Part shown: one piece after another, positions 1-6,545 of the stretch
Layout: each line of letters opens with the position of its first letter
Numbering within the stretch: position 1 is the stretch's first letter
From: an uncultured beta proteobacterium
GTDB taxonomy: Bacteria; Pseudomonadota; Gammaproteobacteria; Burkholderiales; Burkholderiaceae
Assembly (NCBI GenBank): GCA_903909925.1
Contig: CAIVXR010000148.1
Coordinates: 1-7,867, forward strand
Direction: 5' to 3'
DNA length: 7,867 nt
Position numbers and translations under genes: made by a program
The notes under the pieces: generated by a model
Seen by the model: only the letters and a program-made list of their open reading frames with translations
What the model was told of the DNA's origin: nothing
The model's database searches: none

Positions 1-873
1 CTCTTGATAGCCTTCTTGCTGATAGATGCGTCGCATGTACTGCTCAACTTCTTGCCAAATTGCCCAGCCTTTGGGGTGCCAGAAAACTAAGCCAGGAGCC
101 TCGGATTGAAAATGAAAGAGATCAAGTAATTTTCCGAGACGACGGTGATCGCGTTTCTCGGCTTCTTCAAGCATATGCAAGTAAGCGTCTTGATCTTCTT
201 TGCGTAACCAGGCTGTGCCATAGATACGCTGTAGCATCTCATTCTTGCTATCGCCGCGCCAATAGGCACCAGCAACGCTTTGCAACTTAAATACTTTTAA
301 CTTGCCAGTAGAAGACACATGAGGTCCCCGACATAAGTCAGTGAACTTACCTTCTGCATAAAGAGAAACATCTTCACCCTGCGGAATACTAGCAATGAGT
401 TCTGCTTTGTAATTCTCGCCCTGATCTTTAAAAAACTTTACCGCTTCGTCTCTTGGCATCACGGTACGGATTACTGGCTCATCTTTCTTAGCAAGCTCAG
501 ACATTCTCTTTTCAATCGCTGCTAAGTCATCTGGTGTAAATGGGCGTTGATAAGCAAAGTCGTAATAAAAACCATTTTCTACGACTGGACCAATTGTTAC
601 TTGCGCTTCAGGGAACAATTCTTTGACGGCATATGCCAACAAATGTGCTGTCGAGTGACGCACAATCTCAAGTGCCTCAGGGCTCTTATCAGTAATGATG
701 GCAAGTTGACTGTCTTTATCGATCAGAAAACTCGTATCAACCATCTTACCGTCAACAATGCCACCTAAGGCTGCTTTCGCAAGGCCACTACCGATGCTTT
801 GAGCAACATCCGCTACGCGAACGGGAGCCTCAAACTCACGTTTTGATCCATCGGGCAGAGTAACTACAAGCAT
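1..873 (-). CDS. thrS: Threonine--tRNA ligase, N-terminal part (cut by window edge)
   Basis: Cytoplasmic class II aminoacyl-tRNA synthetase that charges tRNA-Thr with threonine and hydrolyses mischarged Ser-tRNA-Thr. The 291 visible codons run from the start to just inside the catalytic core; E. coli ThrS has 642 residues, so over half lies left of the window. An N-terminal TGS domain (about residues 1-62, beginning MLVVTLPDGSKR) is followed by the N2 editing domain. Its metal or editing residues are H73 and H77 (HSTAH) and C181 and H185 (DLCRGPH). GAYWRGDS and QRIYGTAW then match the family, and the catalytic core opens near APGLVFWHPKGW. Two ATGs are adjacent (876 and 873). I chose 873 because GGAG at 879-882 lies 5 nt from it but only 2 nt from 876, and because it aligns with the E. 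coli start. A terminator lies upstream, so the gene probably has its own promoter, which I could not identify. Confidence 0.97.
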   Translation of the reverse strand, partial: MLVVTLPDGSKREFEAPVRVADVAQSIGSGLAKAALGGIVDGKMVDTSFLIDKDSQLAIITDKSPEALEIVRHSTAHLLAYAVKELFPEAQVTIGPVVENGFYYDFAYQRPFTPDDLAAIEKRMSELAKKDEPVIRTVMPRDEAVKFFKDQGENYKAELIASIPQGEDVSLYAEGKFTDLCRGPHVSSTGKLKVFKLQSVAGAYWRGDSKNEMLQRIYGTAWLRKEDQDAYLHMLEEAEKRDHRRLGKLLDLFHFQSEAPGLVFWHPKGWAIWQEVEQYMRRIYQQEGYQE

Positions 874-920
874 CATGACTCCATCTTAATTACTGAACTT
901 CTGTTTTACTACTGTGACCT

Positions 921-958
921 AAAAATAAAGCGCGGCAGCTTATGGGCATCCGCGCCTT
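921..958 (-). terminator. Rho-independent terminator after tRNA-Val
   Basis: Read on the minus strand, GCGCGG (935-930 paired with 955-950) forms a 6-bp GC-only stem around a 14-nt loop. The stem extends by a G-U and two A-U pairs and is followed by the T-rich tract TTTATTTTT (929-921). It sits 15 nt beyond the tRNA 3' end and about 48 nt before thrS, so it should end the relA/tRNA-Val transcript. The loop is long, so efficiency is uncertain; partial read-through into thrS is possible. Confidence 0.75.
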
Positions 959-972
959 GGGTCATTATTCGT

Positions 973-1049
973 TGGTAGGCTCGATTGGACTCGAACCAAC
1001 GACCCCCACCATGTCAAGGTGGTGCTCTAACCAGCTGAGCTACGAGCCT
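973..1049 (-). tRNA. tRNA-Val (anticodon GAC)
   Basis: A complete 77-nt cloverleaf. The acceptor stem AGGCTCG pairs with CGAGCCT, followed by discriminator A and a genome-encoded CCA (975-973). The D arm reads GCTCAGCTGGTTAGAGC. The anticodon stem CCACC/GGTGG encloses loop TTGACAT with anticodon GAC, which reads GUC and GUU valine codons. The T arm contains GGTTCGAGTCC. The 5' end is only 18 nt past the relA stop codon and no clear promoter lies between them, so it is probably co-transcribed with relA and cut out by RNase P, with the terminator at 921-958 downstream. Confidence 0.97.
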
Positions 1050-1067
1050 ATACAGCCATAGAGTTTA

Positions 1068-3056
1068 TCACCGGCGACGCACTTGGGTGACCCCTTTAAC
1101 CTCCTCGAGGCTATTTTGAACCAGACGTAATACCTCGGAATCTTTGACTTCAACCGTTAAAAGGATCTGGGCTAGGCCTTTTTTGGCGGATTTACGTAAA
1201 TCTATAACATGCACCCCTTGCCGAGTCAGAATTTCAAAGAGCTCACGCATGAGATCTTGGCGATCTAAGCCTGTCACAACCAAATCTGCTGGGAATACCC
1301 GCTGTTGGTCATGGTTTACTTTTGAATTGGTAGTAGCAGTCCAAGCAGTTTGAATAACACGCTCAGGAGCTCTTTCCAAAAGTCCTCTAAAAGTTCTGCA
1401 TGAACGGCGATGAATGGAAACACCCCGACCTTGGGTTACAAATCCGGAAATCGTATCTGGCGGAACTGGCCGGCAACAACGCGCCAATTGCGTGAGTAAA
1501 GAATCTACGCCAACCACCAAAACATCGCCGCTCTGACCAGCTTTTCTTGCGCTATTGCGCAGAATGATTTCGGGTACAGGAATTTTTTCTTCTGCGCTTA
1601 TTTCAACTTTAGATTCTGCAGGCTTTTCTGAAAGGCCAGCTTCCTCGTCATCGAGCGCATTAAACCAAGCACGTACTCTTGAGCGCGCTCGTTGCGAACG
1701 TAAATAATTTTTATCAGGACTAATCCAATCGCGCGATGGGCCGCCATGCTTGACTGCCATAATCTCGATAGTTTGACCATTTTGTAATGCAGTCTCTAGA
1801 GGCACCATTGCACCGTCGACGCGCGCACCTCTGCAACGATGTCCTAAGCTAGTGTGAACAGCATAGGCAAAGTCTACTGGGGTAGAACCTTTTTCTAGCG
1901 AAATGACTTTCCCTAATGGTGTAAGCACATAGATATGATCATCAATCTCGTGATGCTTGAGCTGCTCCCAAGCATCTTCTTTCCAAGAAATTAATTGTCT
2001 TGCCCAAGCAATCTGCCTCTCATAGGCCACTTCTGCACTATCAGTTCCAGCTTGATGGGCAGAATTGGGTGGCTTAGACATGCCAATATAAGCACCCTCT
2101 TTATAACGCCAGTGAGCAGCTAAACCATACTCTGCTTGTTGATGCATGTCTTGAGTACGAACTTGGATCTCGAAGGCTGTGCCATCCTCATTCATCACCA
2201 CCGTATGGAGTGATTGATAACCGTTTGGCTTAGGCCGAGCGATGTAGTCATCAAACTCACGTGGCACAGGTTGCCAGACGTTATGCACAATACCTAATAC
2301 TGCGTAGCAAGATTTTATGTCCGCAACCAAAATACGAAATGCTCTCACATCATAAAGATCAGCAAAGTCAAGTGACTTGCCTTGCATCTTCTTCCAGATG
2401 CTGTAAATATGTTTTGGTCTTCCTAAAACCTCACCATCAATATGCGCTAGCTTTAACTCATCTTGAAGCTGTAGAACAATGCGATCAATAAATGATTGGC
2501 GCTCCATTCTTTTAGCATCAAGCATTTTGGCAATATCTCGATAGGTATCTGGCGACATAGCTCTAAATGCCAAGTCCTCCATCTCCCATTTCATTTGCCA
2601 GATACCTAAACGATTTGCCAATGAGGCATCAATATTGAGGATCTCCTGCGCCCAAGGTGCAGGCATAGCTATTTTTTCTTGAGCAACCCAACGCAGCGTT
2701 TGCAGGCGGGAAGCTAAATAGATAAGGACTACGCGAAGATCATCACCAAAAGCCAAAAGCATCTTACGCAACATCTCTTCTTGACCGGCAACACTTAATC
2801 CACCATCATCACGCATTAATTTTGCCTGAGCCTGGCGTAAGCCTCGGTAGCCAATCAATAGCTTTGCAGACTCTTCACCAATGAGTTTAACGAGCGCTTC
2901 TTTGCCATGGGTTCGGGCAATATTGCTAGCAGCAGTTAATGTAGCCTCATCTAAATTCAATGATTGCAGAATTTGTAAGGCGCCTGCAGCATGAGCTTCT
3001 GCTGGCTCGCCGTACCAAGCATCAATGTATATGGGTTTGCTGGAAACATTTGCCAT
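1068..3056 (-). CDS. relA: GTP pyrophosphokinase RelA, synthetase-only (p)ppGpp synthase
   Basis: Ribosome-associated stringent-response enzyme that transfers pyrophosphate from ATP to GTP or GDP when uncharged tRNA enters the A site. It has 662 residues from the ATG; E. coli RelA has 744. The N-terminal hydrolase-like region (about 20-150) lacks the HD and ED metal motifs, so hydrolysis should be dead. The synthetase domain (about 208-323) has GRPKHIYSIWKKM (212-224), D236 (DVRA) and E296 (EIQVRT). It also has the acidic EFDD motif (267-270), typical of monofunctional RelA rather than SpoT/Rel. TGS follows at about 373-435, a Cys/His zinc-finger-like domain (C527, C528, H549, C553), and a C-terminal ACT domain (about 586-662). 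A TTG at 3062 is an alternative start: AAGG lies 5 nt from it and 11 nt from the ATG at 3056. The start lies 13 nt after the transporter-hydrolase stop, suggesting translational coupling. Confidence 0.96.
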   Translation of the reverse strand: MANVSSKPIYIDAWYGEPAEAHAAGALQILQSLNLDEATLTAASNIARTHGKEALVKLIGEESAKLLIGYRGLRQAQAKLMRDDGGLSVAGQEEMLRKMLLAFGDDLRVVLIYLASRLQTLRWVAQEKIAMPAPWAQEILNIDASLANRLGIWQMKWEMEDLAFRAMSPDTYRDIAKMLDAKRMERQSFIDRIVLQLQDELKLAHIDGEVLGRPKHIYSIWKKMQGKSLDFADLYDVRAFRILVADIKSCYAVLGIVHNVWQPVPREFDDYIARPKPNGYQSLHTVVMNEDGTAFEIQVRTQDMHQQAEYGLAAHWRYKEGAYIGMSKPPNSAHQAGTDSAEVAYERQIAWARQLISWKEDAWEQLKHHEIDDHIYVLTPLGKVISLEKGSTPVDFAYAVHTSLGHRCRGARVDGAMVPLETALQNGQTIEIMAVKHGGPSRDWISPDKNYLRSQRARSRVRAWFNALDDEEAGLSEKPAESKVEISAEEKIPVPEIILRNSARKAGQSGDVLVVGVDSLLTQLARCCRPVPPDTISGFVTQGRGVSIHRRSCRTFRGLLERAPERVIQTAWTATTNSKVNHDQQRVFPADLVVTGLDRQDLMRELFEILTRQGVHVIDLRKSAKKGLAQILLTVEVKDSEVLRLVQNSLEEVKGVTQVRRR

Positions 3057-3069
3057 TGGCAACTGTGCC

Positions 3070-4938
3070 TTAGCTAAAGAATTCTTTTGCTAAGGCAATT
3101 TGTTCTTTTTTCACAAATGCCGGGGCATGGCCTACATTTTCAATCTCAATGCTACGAGCATACGGGTTTACTTTGCACATCTGGGCAACTGTATCTGCAG
3201 AGAGCAAGTCAGATTGAGCGCCACGCACAATCAATATCGGAATATGAATTTGCTTAAAGGCATGCCACATGGCCATCTCTCCAGCTTTAGCCATAACGGG
3301 ATTGACAGAGGCAAATGGCACAGCAATATTTGGATCGTAATGCATGATCCATAGACCATTACGCTCAATCAACATAGGGCCGTTATAGGTTTCCCACTCA
3401 TCGGGAGTATGCTGCCCAAAGGTAGCGCAAATTGCATTGAGTCGATCTAAGGCATCAGCGCGACTAGCAAATGAAAAGGGTTGTCCTACGTAAGAGCCTA
3501 GACGCTTAATAGCATCAGCCTCAATTTTTGGCCCCACATCATTGATCAACATTTTCCGAATAGGAGAGTTGGGCATCGCTGCATAGACCATGCCAATCAG
3601 ACCACCCATTGAAGTTCCAAGCCAGTCGACTTGAGATACTCCAAGCGTTTTTACTAGCTGAGCAATATCGGCTACATACTGAGGGACAGCATATTGCATT
3701 GGATTGCTTAAGCGATCTGAGTCTCCCCTACCAACAACATCTGGGCAAACTACGTAATAGTCCTCGCACATTACTTCCGCTAGAGTCTTAAAGTCACTAC
3801 CTCGCCTAGTTAGGCCATGGACGCATAGCAATACTTTTGAATTTTTGGGATCACCCCAAGCGTGATATGCCATCCGGTGAGTGCTATCCCCATCAGCACA
3901 CTGCACATAAAAAGTATCCCCTTGATGATGAGCAGTTATTGAGTTCAACTCATCGCGAAGGTCCTCGTCATGAGCATACTCATCCATGCTGCCAAGTACC
4001 TCAGGCTGCAAAGTCACATGGTCAATGCCATGTTGATCTAAGAGCATGGTGTTAATGCGAGACATAATTAGCGGCCACTCTTGCATTTCAGCAATTTCAA
4101 TATGACCAATCAATGCAGGAAAACTTGGCGTCATCTCCCAAACATGGAGATCGTGCACGGCCAATACACCAGGTACTCCTCTCAGATCTTTTCCCACCTG
4201 TAAATAATCAATATGCAGTGGCACACCCTCCATCAGGAAGTGGTAAGACTCATTGAGAATAGAGATGGTTGATTTGAGAATCAAAAGAGAAACCAGGATG
4301 GAAAGAATCGCATCAATTGGCATCCATCCCGTTAACTGAATCACAACACCGGCAATCAAAGCAGCGATTGATCCAAGTAAGTCACCCATGACATGTACAA
4401 GGGCAGCGCGCGTATTGACGCTTTTCTTATCACGTGAGAGAACCCAGGCAACCACAATATTCATGAGAAGGCCGATGCTAGCAACGACAGTGACAGTAAA
4501 ACCATCGACCTTATGCGGGTCGTAGAAACGACTAATCGCCTCAAATACAATCCACACAACCAAAGCTAGCATCGCAATGCTATTTACAAAGGCAGCTAAT
4601 GCCTCTGCTCTACCAAAACCAAAAGAATGTTTAGGTGAAGGAGGACGACGGGAAATGATTTGCGCTAAGAGGGCTAAGCCTAAGGCAGCAGCATCAGTCA
4701 CCATGTGACCAGCATCAGAGATCAACGCTAATGAATTAGCAAAATAAGCAGCAGCACCCTCAACTCCTGCAAAACCAAGCGTAAGGATGAGCGCAATTAA
4801 AAGTAAGTTTTGGTTTGAAACTTGCTTACTATGGGTATGCTTAGCATCCCCTTTTTTATGAGCATGTAACGAAGGATCAAGCCCAGAACTCATCTGAGCT
4901 CTCGGTTTTTCTGAGTGTGAATGATGGGATCCCGACAT
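3070..4938 (-). CDS. Fused cation diffusion facilitator transporter and alpha/beta hydrolase
   Basis: One uninterrupted 622-codon frame holds two complete-looking proteins. Residues 1-40 are His-rich (H5, H6, H8, H25, H27, H34, H36). Residues 44-226 contain about six membrane segments of a CDF (CzcD/ZitB-type) metal-proton antiporter, with both zinc-site motifs HxxxD (H78/D82 and H182/D186). A cytoplasmic CDF C-terminal domain follows to about 313 (VHDLHVWEM at 261-269, HVTLQPE at 307-313). After a charged linker of about 30 residues, 342-622 is an alpha/beta hydrolase: oxyanion motif HGLTRRG (374-380), nucleophile elbow GTSMGG with S443, and probable acid D577 and base H604. The likely role is zinc or similar divalent-cation efflux at the inner membrane, with the hydrolase facing the cytoplasm; its substrate is unknown. 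Elsewhere these folds usually occur as separate proteins, and a similar stand-alone hydrolase precedes relA in related genera, as I recall. A gene fusion or a sequencing indel at an ancestral stop could both explain the frame. It lies 35 nt after scoB and 13 nt before relA. Confidence 0.88.
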   Translation of the reverse strand: MSGSHHSHSEKPRAQMSSGLDPSLHAHKKGDAKHTHSKQVSNQNLLLIALILTLGFAGVEGAAAYFANSLALISDAGHMVTDAAALGLALLAQIISRRPPSPKHSFGFGRAEALAAFVNSIAMLALVVWIVFEAISRFYDPHKVDGFTVTVVASIGLLMNIVVAWVLSRDKKSVNTRAALVHVMGDLLGSIAALIAGVVIQLTGWMPIDAILSILVSLLILKSTISILNESYHFLMEGVPLHIDYLQVGKDLRGVPGVLAVHDLHVWEMTPSFPALIGHIEIAEMQEWPLIMSRINTMLLDQHGIDHVTLQPEVLGSMDEYAHDEDLRDELNSITAHHQGDTFYVQCADGDSTHRMAYHAWGDPKNSKVLLCVHGLTRRGSDFKTLAEVMCEDYYVVCPDVVGRGDSDRLSNPMQYAVPQYVADIAQLVKTLGVSQVDWLGTSMGGLIGMVYAAMPNSPIRKMLINDVGPKIEADAIKRLGSYVGQPFSFASRADALDRLNAICATFGQHTPDEWETYNGPMLIERNGLWIMHYDPNIAVPFASVNPVMAKAGEMAMWHAFKQIHIPILIVRGAQSDLLSADTVAQMCKVNPYARSIEIENVGHAPAFVKKEQIALAKEFFS

Positions 4939-4949
4939 GGTGATCCCAT
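4924..4949 (-). promoter_or_regulatory. Inverted repeat/hairpin over the start codon of the CDF-hydrolase gene
   Basis: ATGGGATC (4949-4942 on the minus strand) and GATCCCAT (4931-4924) form a perfect 8-bp inverted repeat around a 10-nt spacer holding the start codon (4938-4936). The stem absorbs the GGGA that is the likely ribosome-binding site. After one A-C mismatch, two more A-U pairs can extend it. In mRNA this could limit initiation; as DNA it could be an operator for a dimeric regulator. The structure is seen in the sequence; the function is inference. Confidence 0.45.
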
Positions 4950-4973
4950 TATTTCATTAAACGGTAAAAGGGG

Positions 4974-5624
4974 TTAGAAACCGCTTGTATCGACAGGGGC
5001 ACCCGTTTTGGCGATCACTTCCTCTTTAGTCACGCCAGGAGCCAGTTCAACCAAGTTCAAGCCAGAATGGGTGACATCCAAAACACAAAGATCAGTAATG
5101 ATTTGGCTAATTACACCTACGCCCGTTAATGGCAATGTGCATTTGGGCAAAATCTTGAGCTCTTCTGAGCCATCCTTCTTTTTAGCAACATGCTCCATCA
5201 AGACAACTACGTGCTTTACACCTGCAACCAAATCCATTGCACCGCCCATGCCTTTAACCATCTTGCCAGGAATCATCCAATTGGCAATATCGCCCTGCTC
5301 GCTTACTTGCATTGCACCTAAAAATGCAATGTTAATTTTCCCGCCACGAATCATTCCAAATGCATCGGCTGATGAAAAAATGGAGGAGCCAGGCAAAGTC
5401 GTAATTGTTTGTTTACCAGCATTGATCAAATCAGCATCGATCTGATCTTCAGTTGGAAATGGTCCGATACCTAGCAAACCATTTTCAGACTGCAGCCATA
5501 CCTCTATACCTGCAGGTACATGATTGGCTACTAAGGTAGGAATACCGATTCCTAAGTTTACGTAATAACCATCTTTTAACTCTTTGGCAGCACGTGCTGC
5601 CATCTCATCTCTAGTCCAAGGCAT
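4974..5624 (-). CDS. scoB: 3-oxoacid CoA-transferase, subunit B
   Basis: Beta subunit of a succinyl-CoA:3-ketoacid (acetoacetate) CoA-transferase, which moves CoA from succinyl-CoA to acetoacetate; cytoplasmic, acting with ScoA. The 216-residue length is normal. SENGLLGIG (46-54) contains E47, the expected catalytic glutamate that carries the CoA thioester intermediate. GIGIPTLVA (25-33), GGAMDLVAGVKHVVV (127-141) and the C-terminal LAPGVTKEEV (194-203) are family hallmarks. I start at the ATG at 5624 because AAGGAAG (5637-5631) lies 6 nt upstream and MPWTRDEMAARAA is the usual N-terminus. An in-frame ATG at 5717 would overlap scoA by about 50 nt and add unconserved residues. The gene lies 40 nt after scoA, so the two are almost surely co-transcribed. 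Acetate or butyrate CoA-transferases (AtoAD) are the nearest alternative and cannot be fully excluded. Confidence 0.94.
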   Translation of the reverse strand: MPWTRDEMAARAAKELKDGYYVNLGIGIPTLVANHVPAGIEVWLQSENGLLGIGPFPTEDQIDADLINAGKQTITTLPGSSIFSSADAFGMIRGGKINIAFLGAMQVSEQGDIANWMIPGKMVKGMGGAMDLVAGVKHVVVLMEHVAKKKDGSEELKILPKCTLPLTGVGVISQIITDLCVLDVTHSGLNLVELAPGVTKEEVIAKTGAPVDTSGF

Positions 5625-5664
5625 ATTGATCTTCCTTAATTCTTTTAAGTGTTCTTTGGGGTAA

Positions 5665-6366
5665 TTAGCGTGCAGCTGAAATAGTGCGCTGCTCAATACG
5701 CTTCTCAGGGCTTGCATTAATCACAAGACGATGCACGTAGATGCTTGGAGTATGAATCTCGGCAGGGTCCAAAGCCCCGTTCTCAACAATCTCTTCTACT
5801 TCAGCAATAGTAATTTTGCCTGCCATAGCTACTACTGGGTTGAAGTTACGGGCGGTATGTCGATAAACTAAATTGCCAGAACGATCTGCCTTCCAAGCTT
5901 TTACGAGAGAAATATCTGTAATGATCGAGCGTTCCATGATGTATTTTTCGCCATCAAACTCTTTGACCTCTTTACCCTCAGCCACTAGAGTACCAACTCC
6001 AGTTTTTGTGTAGAAAGCAGGAATGCCACAACCACCAGCACGCAATTTTTCTGCCAGAGTACCTTGTGGTGTGAACTCTAGCTCTAACTCACCTGCAAGA
6101 TATTGACGCTCAAATTCTTTGTTCTCGCCCACATAAGATGCAACCATTTTCTTGACTTGACGAGAATTGAGCAAAATACCTAAACCGAAAGCATCGACGC
6201 CGGCGTTATTTGATACAGCGGTCAAGTTTTGTGCGCCAAGTTCTTTCACTGCCTCAATCAAGGCTTCAGGAATGCCGCAGAGACCAAAACCACCAACACC
6301 GAGTTTTTGTCCGTCTTTTAAGATATCCCTCAAGGCATCAGCTGCCGATGGGTAGGTTTTATTCAT
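5665..6366 (-). CDS. scoA: 3-oxoacid CoA-transferase, subunit A
   Basis: Alpha subunit of the same CoA-transferase, 233 residues, normal for the family. The N-terminal GVGGFGLCGIPE (23-34) is the CoA-transferase family I signature for the CoA-binding loop. Also diagnostic are SNNAGVD (52-58), KMVASYVGEN (73-82), ELEFTPQGTLAEKLRAGG (95-112), GIPAFYTKTGVGT (114-126) and YRHTARNFNP (168-177). The start is the ATG at 6366, with AGGA 8 nt upstream. A GTG at 6447 would add 27 residues that do not resemble the family and would consume the regulatory region. It is the first gene of the minus-strand unit and diverges from the ETF-QO gene. The pair would let the cell use acetoacetate or make it from CoA esters, using succinyl-CoA from the TCA cycle. 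Confidence 0.94.
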   Translation of the reverse strand: MNKTYPSAADALRDILKDGQKLGVGGFGLCGIPEALIEAVKELGAQNLTAVSNNAGVDAFGLGILLNSRQVKKMVASYVGENKEFERQYLAGELELEFTPQGTLAEKLRAGGCGIPAFYTKTGVGTLVAEGKEVKEFDGEKYIMERSIITDISLVKAWKADRSGNLVYRHTARNFNPVVAMAGKITIAEVEEIVENGALDPAEIHTPSIYVHRLVINASPEKRIEQRTISAAR

Positions 6367-6405
6367 AACATTTGTCCTAATATTGCCAAAATGGGTAAAA
6401 AAGCA

Positions 6406-6411
6406 ATCATA
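6406..6411 (-). promoter_or_regulatory. Candidate -10 element of the scoAB promoter
   Basis: Minus-strand TATGAT matches the sigma-70 consensus TATAAT at five of six positions and lies 39 nt before the scoA start. No good -35 is found 16-18 nt upstream; that place holds the CCTAGGC and CTTAGGC repeats (6430-6472). This would fit an activator-dependent promoter, with the repeats as the binding site, but it is inference from position only. Confidence 0.3.
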
Positions 6412-6429
6412 ACGCCTCAGGCTCCAAAG

Positions 6430-6472
6430 CCTAGGCAGCTTAGGCACAACTTATGCGCAACTTAGGCGCTAA
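6430..6472. repeat. Three 11-bp tandem repeats plus a related heptamer in the scoA/ETF-QO intergenic region
   Basis: Three consecutive 11-bp units start at 6439 (CTTAGGCACAA), 6450 (CTTATGCGCAA) and 6461 (CTTAGGCGCTA). A fourth related heptamer, CCTAGGC, which is close to a palindrome, begins at 6430. Spacing of 11 bp is about one helical turn, so all copies face one side of the DNA. They lie between the divergent genes, just upstream of the candidate scoA -10. This suggests a cooperative binding site for a regulator of scoAB, of the ETF-QO gene, or both. No known regulator is recognised from the motif. Confidence 0.6.
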
Positions 6473-6545
6473 ATTGGTTTTTGGCCATACCCACTAAACT
6501 AAGGGGGCTGAAAAGCGTATTTTTGAGAAATTTCGAGGAAATGGA

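Noticed and set aside
882..941. A 20-codon reading frame upstream of thrS on the minus strand as an attenuation leader peptide
   Set aside because: It starts inside the terminator loop, has only one threonine codon, and no ribosome site is evident; nothing supports threonine-dependent attenuation.
5008..5445. A 145-codon open frame on the plus strand
   Set aside because: It is antisense to scoB, whose protein is clearly conserved; composition and lack of a recognisable domain mark it as a shadow.
5625..5717. N-terminal extension of scoB from an ATG at 5717
   Set aside because: It overlaps the end of scoA by about 50 nt, the residues are unconserved, and the ATG at 5624 has AAGGAAG at ideal spacing.
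6420..6436. Small inverted repeat AGGCT/AGCCT as a terminator or riboswitch
   Set aside because: The stem is only 5 bp without a T-tract, and it lies upstream of the candidate scoA start site.
6367..6447. N-terminal extension of scoA from a GTG at 6447
   Set aside because: The added residues do not resemble the family, while the ATG at 6366 has a good ribosome site and the usual N-terminus.
6473..6534. TTGGTT (6474-6479) with TAAACT (6495-6500) as the ETF-QO gene promoter
   Set aside because: The spacer is 15 nt and both boxes match the consensus poorly, so I do not list it as a feature.
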